A stretch of 10,409 bases of DNA from Monoraphidium neglectum (taxonomy: Eukaryota; Chlorophyta; Chlorophyceae; Sphaeropleales; Selenastraceae), in assembly GCF_000611645.1 (NCBI RefSeq), contig NW_014013377.1, positions 5,708 to 16,116 of the forward strand. Reading direction: 5' to 3'. The translations under genes were made by a program, and so were the position numbers. The first letter of the stretch is position 1, and each line of letters starts with the position of its first letter. Of the stretch, positions 8,084-10,409 are shown piece by piece. The notes under the pieces were generated by a model. That model made no database searches, was not told the origin of the DNA, and saw only the letters and a list, made by a program, of their open reading frames with translations.

Positions 8084-10149
8084 CAGCCCCCACTTTACAC
8101 AACTTCGTCCAGCTGATCCCATCCAATCCCCCAAAAATCCATGTCCAGGGCTCCACGGTGATATGCACCTACCGTGACCTTTGGGACCGCTCCAAGCTGT
8201 GCGCTCTGGCGCTGACCGAGCTTGGGGTCAAGTGAGCGGCCTTGTTTGCAGGCGCAACACGGGTTGGTTTGGGGAACAGGGAGGTCCCTCGTAACTCTAA
8301 ACAGGCTCAGGACCCCATACACGTCGCGCATATACAGGGGCTAGGAAGGCGCTGGCAGACACGACTGACGTGGGGCTTTTGCAGATGTTGAGCAGCAGGA
8401 TTTGCGGCCGAGCCCTGCAGTTGTGCCAGCCAGGCTGTGCTCAACGGCACCCCTGGCACAGTGGTCAAAGTCATAAGCATTACACCATACGGCCGTCCTT
8501 TCACCCTTGCTGCTGGCAGGCACGGCGATGTCGTGGCCACGCTGGCATGGTGAGTCTGGGGCGCGATGACCAGCAGCAAGGCAGCGCTGCTCGATTCTGT
8601 CGCTTGGCAGTCTGCGAGACAATGTTTTCAATCACCCTGCACCCCAACCCCTGCAACAATTGCCGTACCTCAACCCGTATTGACACGGCTCTCTCATGAA
8701 CCGCCGCCCAACCGCAGGAACACCACACGTCACATGGAGGCTTGGTACGGCATCATGGGGCTGGGGGCGGTCTGCCACACCCTAAACCCGCGGCTGAGCG
8801 CCAAGGACATCGCATGGATTGCAAACCACGGGCGCGACACCTGGATCATGGCGGACGCCACGTTCCTGCCGCTGCTGGAGCAGGTTGGGGGCCGCGGCTG
8901 CTGCTTTCACACTCGGGAATGGATGAGTGGCAACACAATCTGTGCAGGCTTCAATCAAACGCGGGCCGGAGGGATCTTGCGCGACTCCATCGTGTGTGGG
9001 GTCGATCAGTTGTTTGCAATCCAAGAATTTCGTTGTGGTCTCTCCAGCCGCTGCTCTGCCATAGCTGCATGCTGCATAAGCTATGATAGGCACCACAATT
9101 TGCCTGCCTGCCGACTGGGTCCCCACGCACCTGGCGCGTCCCCATTCCCAACGCACTGCCGCAGATCCTGCCGCTGTGCCCAAGCGTTAGGGGTGTCATC
9201 CTGCTGACAGACAGGTGGGCCGCGGTTGCATGCTCTTGAATGCAGTAGGGCCGCAGAGTCGCAGCAAACCTGCAGCCTTTTACCGCTGTCGACCTTCAGA
9301 AGCACGAGGAATCTGATGCATTGCCAAGCAAGACCCTAAACCCCAAGAACCCCATGACCGAGCATGTGCGTCCACCAAGCTCCTCGCAACGCCTGCACCC
9401 CCTCCCGCCTCCCCTCAGGCAGCACATGCCACGGGCCGCGCCCGTGGACAGGCCCTGCCTCTGCTACGAGGCGCTGCTTGATGCGCAGGTGGAGCGCCTG
9501 GCCGCCTTCCAGTGGCCAGAGCTGGACGAGAACACCCCCTGCGGCCTGTGCTACACCTCAGGTGCGGGGGCGTGCACGATCCGCCCTTCACGCCTTCCCC
9601 CCCTTGCGCCGGCCTTCCTGCCTCTGCGTGCTCCTGGATGCTGAAGGGTCCAGCACAGATAGTTGAAGCCGGGTGGGGGTTCTTCTCAACAGCAGCATGT
9701 AGGTCTGGCCGGGCCCTCCTGCCATCCAGCCCTGCGGGCCCTCCTGCCATCCAGCCCTGCGGACGTGGTGGTGACATCACGCTGACCGCGCCGGGCCCGC
9801 AGGCACCACCGGCAACCCCAAGGGCGTCATGTACACCCACCGCAGGTGACAGCCGACCCCGCCCCCCGCTCGGCCCCCTGCCCTGCTCGCCGCAGCATCG
9901 GGGTTCTGGGATACCTTGGCCTTTGGCATGACCCGCGCCCATCCTGGAAACGTCCACCTTCGCATCGCTCCATTAGAAACCCACCCATTTCAGCACCCTG
10001 CTCAACCCCCCTCCCTCTCCCCCCCCCCAGCAATCTGCTCCATGCAATGATCACCATCATGCCTGACGCCCTGGCCCTGGGCAGCAGCACCACCATGCTC
10101 ATGGTGGTGCCCCAGTTCCACGCCAACTCCTGGGGCATTGCGTTTGCCG
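8084..10149 (+). CDS. AMP-dependent fatty-acyl-CoA synthetase, N-terminal part, 5' uncertain and 3' beyond window
   Basis: Exons are about 8084-8231, 8520-8549, 8718-8883, 9165-9214, 9419-9561, 9803-9845 and 10031-10149; all GT-AG and phase-consistent, about 232 residues. Members of this adenylate-forming family activate a fatty acid with ATP to acyl-AMP and then to acyl-CoA. Seen: TYRDLWDRSK and LGVKHGDVVATLAW near the start, GLGAVCHTLNPRL, WPELDENTPCGLCYTSG, the ATP-binding signature YTSGTTGNPKGVMYTHR (split between the fifth and sixth exons) and VPQFHANSWG. These resemble the bacterial-type medium/long-chain branch (AlkK/FadD3-like, by memory of the family). The first exon may begin further left, since family-like residues PTLHNFVQL precede it; acceptors at 8083 or 8086 fit phase 1. 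The later A5-A10 motifs must lie to the right. No clear next exon is seen after 10149. Compartment is unknown because the N-terminus is not fixed. Confidence 0.92.
9711..9760 (+). repeat. Two exact copies of a 25-base tandem repeat
   Basis: A 25-base C-rich unit at 9711-9735 is repeated without change at 9736-9760, followed by the first two bases of a third copy. It lies inside the synthetase intron 9562-9802. Identity of the copies suggests recent slippage or an assembly effect. Confidence 0.9.
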
Positions 10150-10409
10150 GTGAGCCCCCATGCATGTGTCCAGAGACCAGCAAGTGCTGCTGCTTGCGTG
10201 TTTGATATAAAATGTTGCCTTCCCTGGTGCACCTCTGGTCCCGCGAATGCTTGCATTGGACTTGCTCTGATATCAATCTTCGCTCAGGGCGATACGGCCA
10301 CCCAGCCCAGCCAGGCAGCTCTTTCAAGGGCTGCTGTATCACGCCAGCGCCCGTGCCCTCAGCCCACCGCGACGCAGCGAGCGTCCGCGCTGATGCGCCA
10401 CCCCCCACC
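10150..10409. other. Probable synthetase intron to window end
   Basis: It begins with gtgagc directly after the exon ending in GIAFAG. An AG at about 10287-10288 could be an acceptor, but the sequence after it does not resemble the expected family segment, so the next exon is probably outside the window. Confidence 0.5.

Noticed and set aside
7685..8134. A minus-strand frame with a long polyserine run
   Set aside because: The run is the reverse reading of the GCT tract, and the rest shows no domain or splice support.

Overview
The window looks like nuclear DNA of a GC-rich, intron-dense green alga, probably a chlorophyte and possibly a trebouxiophyte. The assignment is an inference. It rests on three observations: high GC with Ala/Gly/Arg-rich exons; many short introns (about 115 to 480 nt) with GTGAGx-like donors and C-rich acceptors; and TGTAA-like motifs, the usual chlorophyte poly(A) signal, downstream of the two minus-strand genes. 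I see no bacterial operon structure, tRNA, rRNA, CRISPR array or transposase.

Layout. (1) Positions 3-3309, plus strand: the 3' seven exons of a NUB1-like gene (NEDD8 ultimate buster) with three UBA domains. Its N-terminus lies left of the window. Its introns carry CA-rich repeats, and one intron appears to use a GC-AG splice pair. (2) Positions 4127-4928 and 5658-6548, both minus strand: two tandem paralogous genes of three exons each. They encode small secreted proteins of 127 and 115 residues with a signal peptide and the same eight-cysteine framework. I recognise no known family. This pair is the most novel content of the window. (3) Positions about 8084-10149, plus strand: seven exons of an AMP-dependent fatty-acyl-CoA synthetase, running off the right edge. 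Some of its exons are very short (30, 43 and 50 nt).

The NUB1 gene and the first small-protein gene converge. The second small-protein gene and the acyl-CoA synthetase diverge across about 1.5 kb that holds an interrupted GCT triplet tract and a G-quadruplex motif. The three gene groups have no evident shared pathway: protein turnover (NUB1), unknown extracellular role (the pair), and fatty-acid activation (synthetase). The exon models were built by hand from splice sites, reading phase and homology, and no transcript evidence was available.
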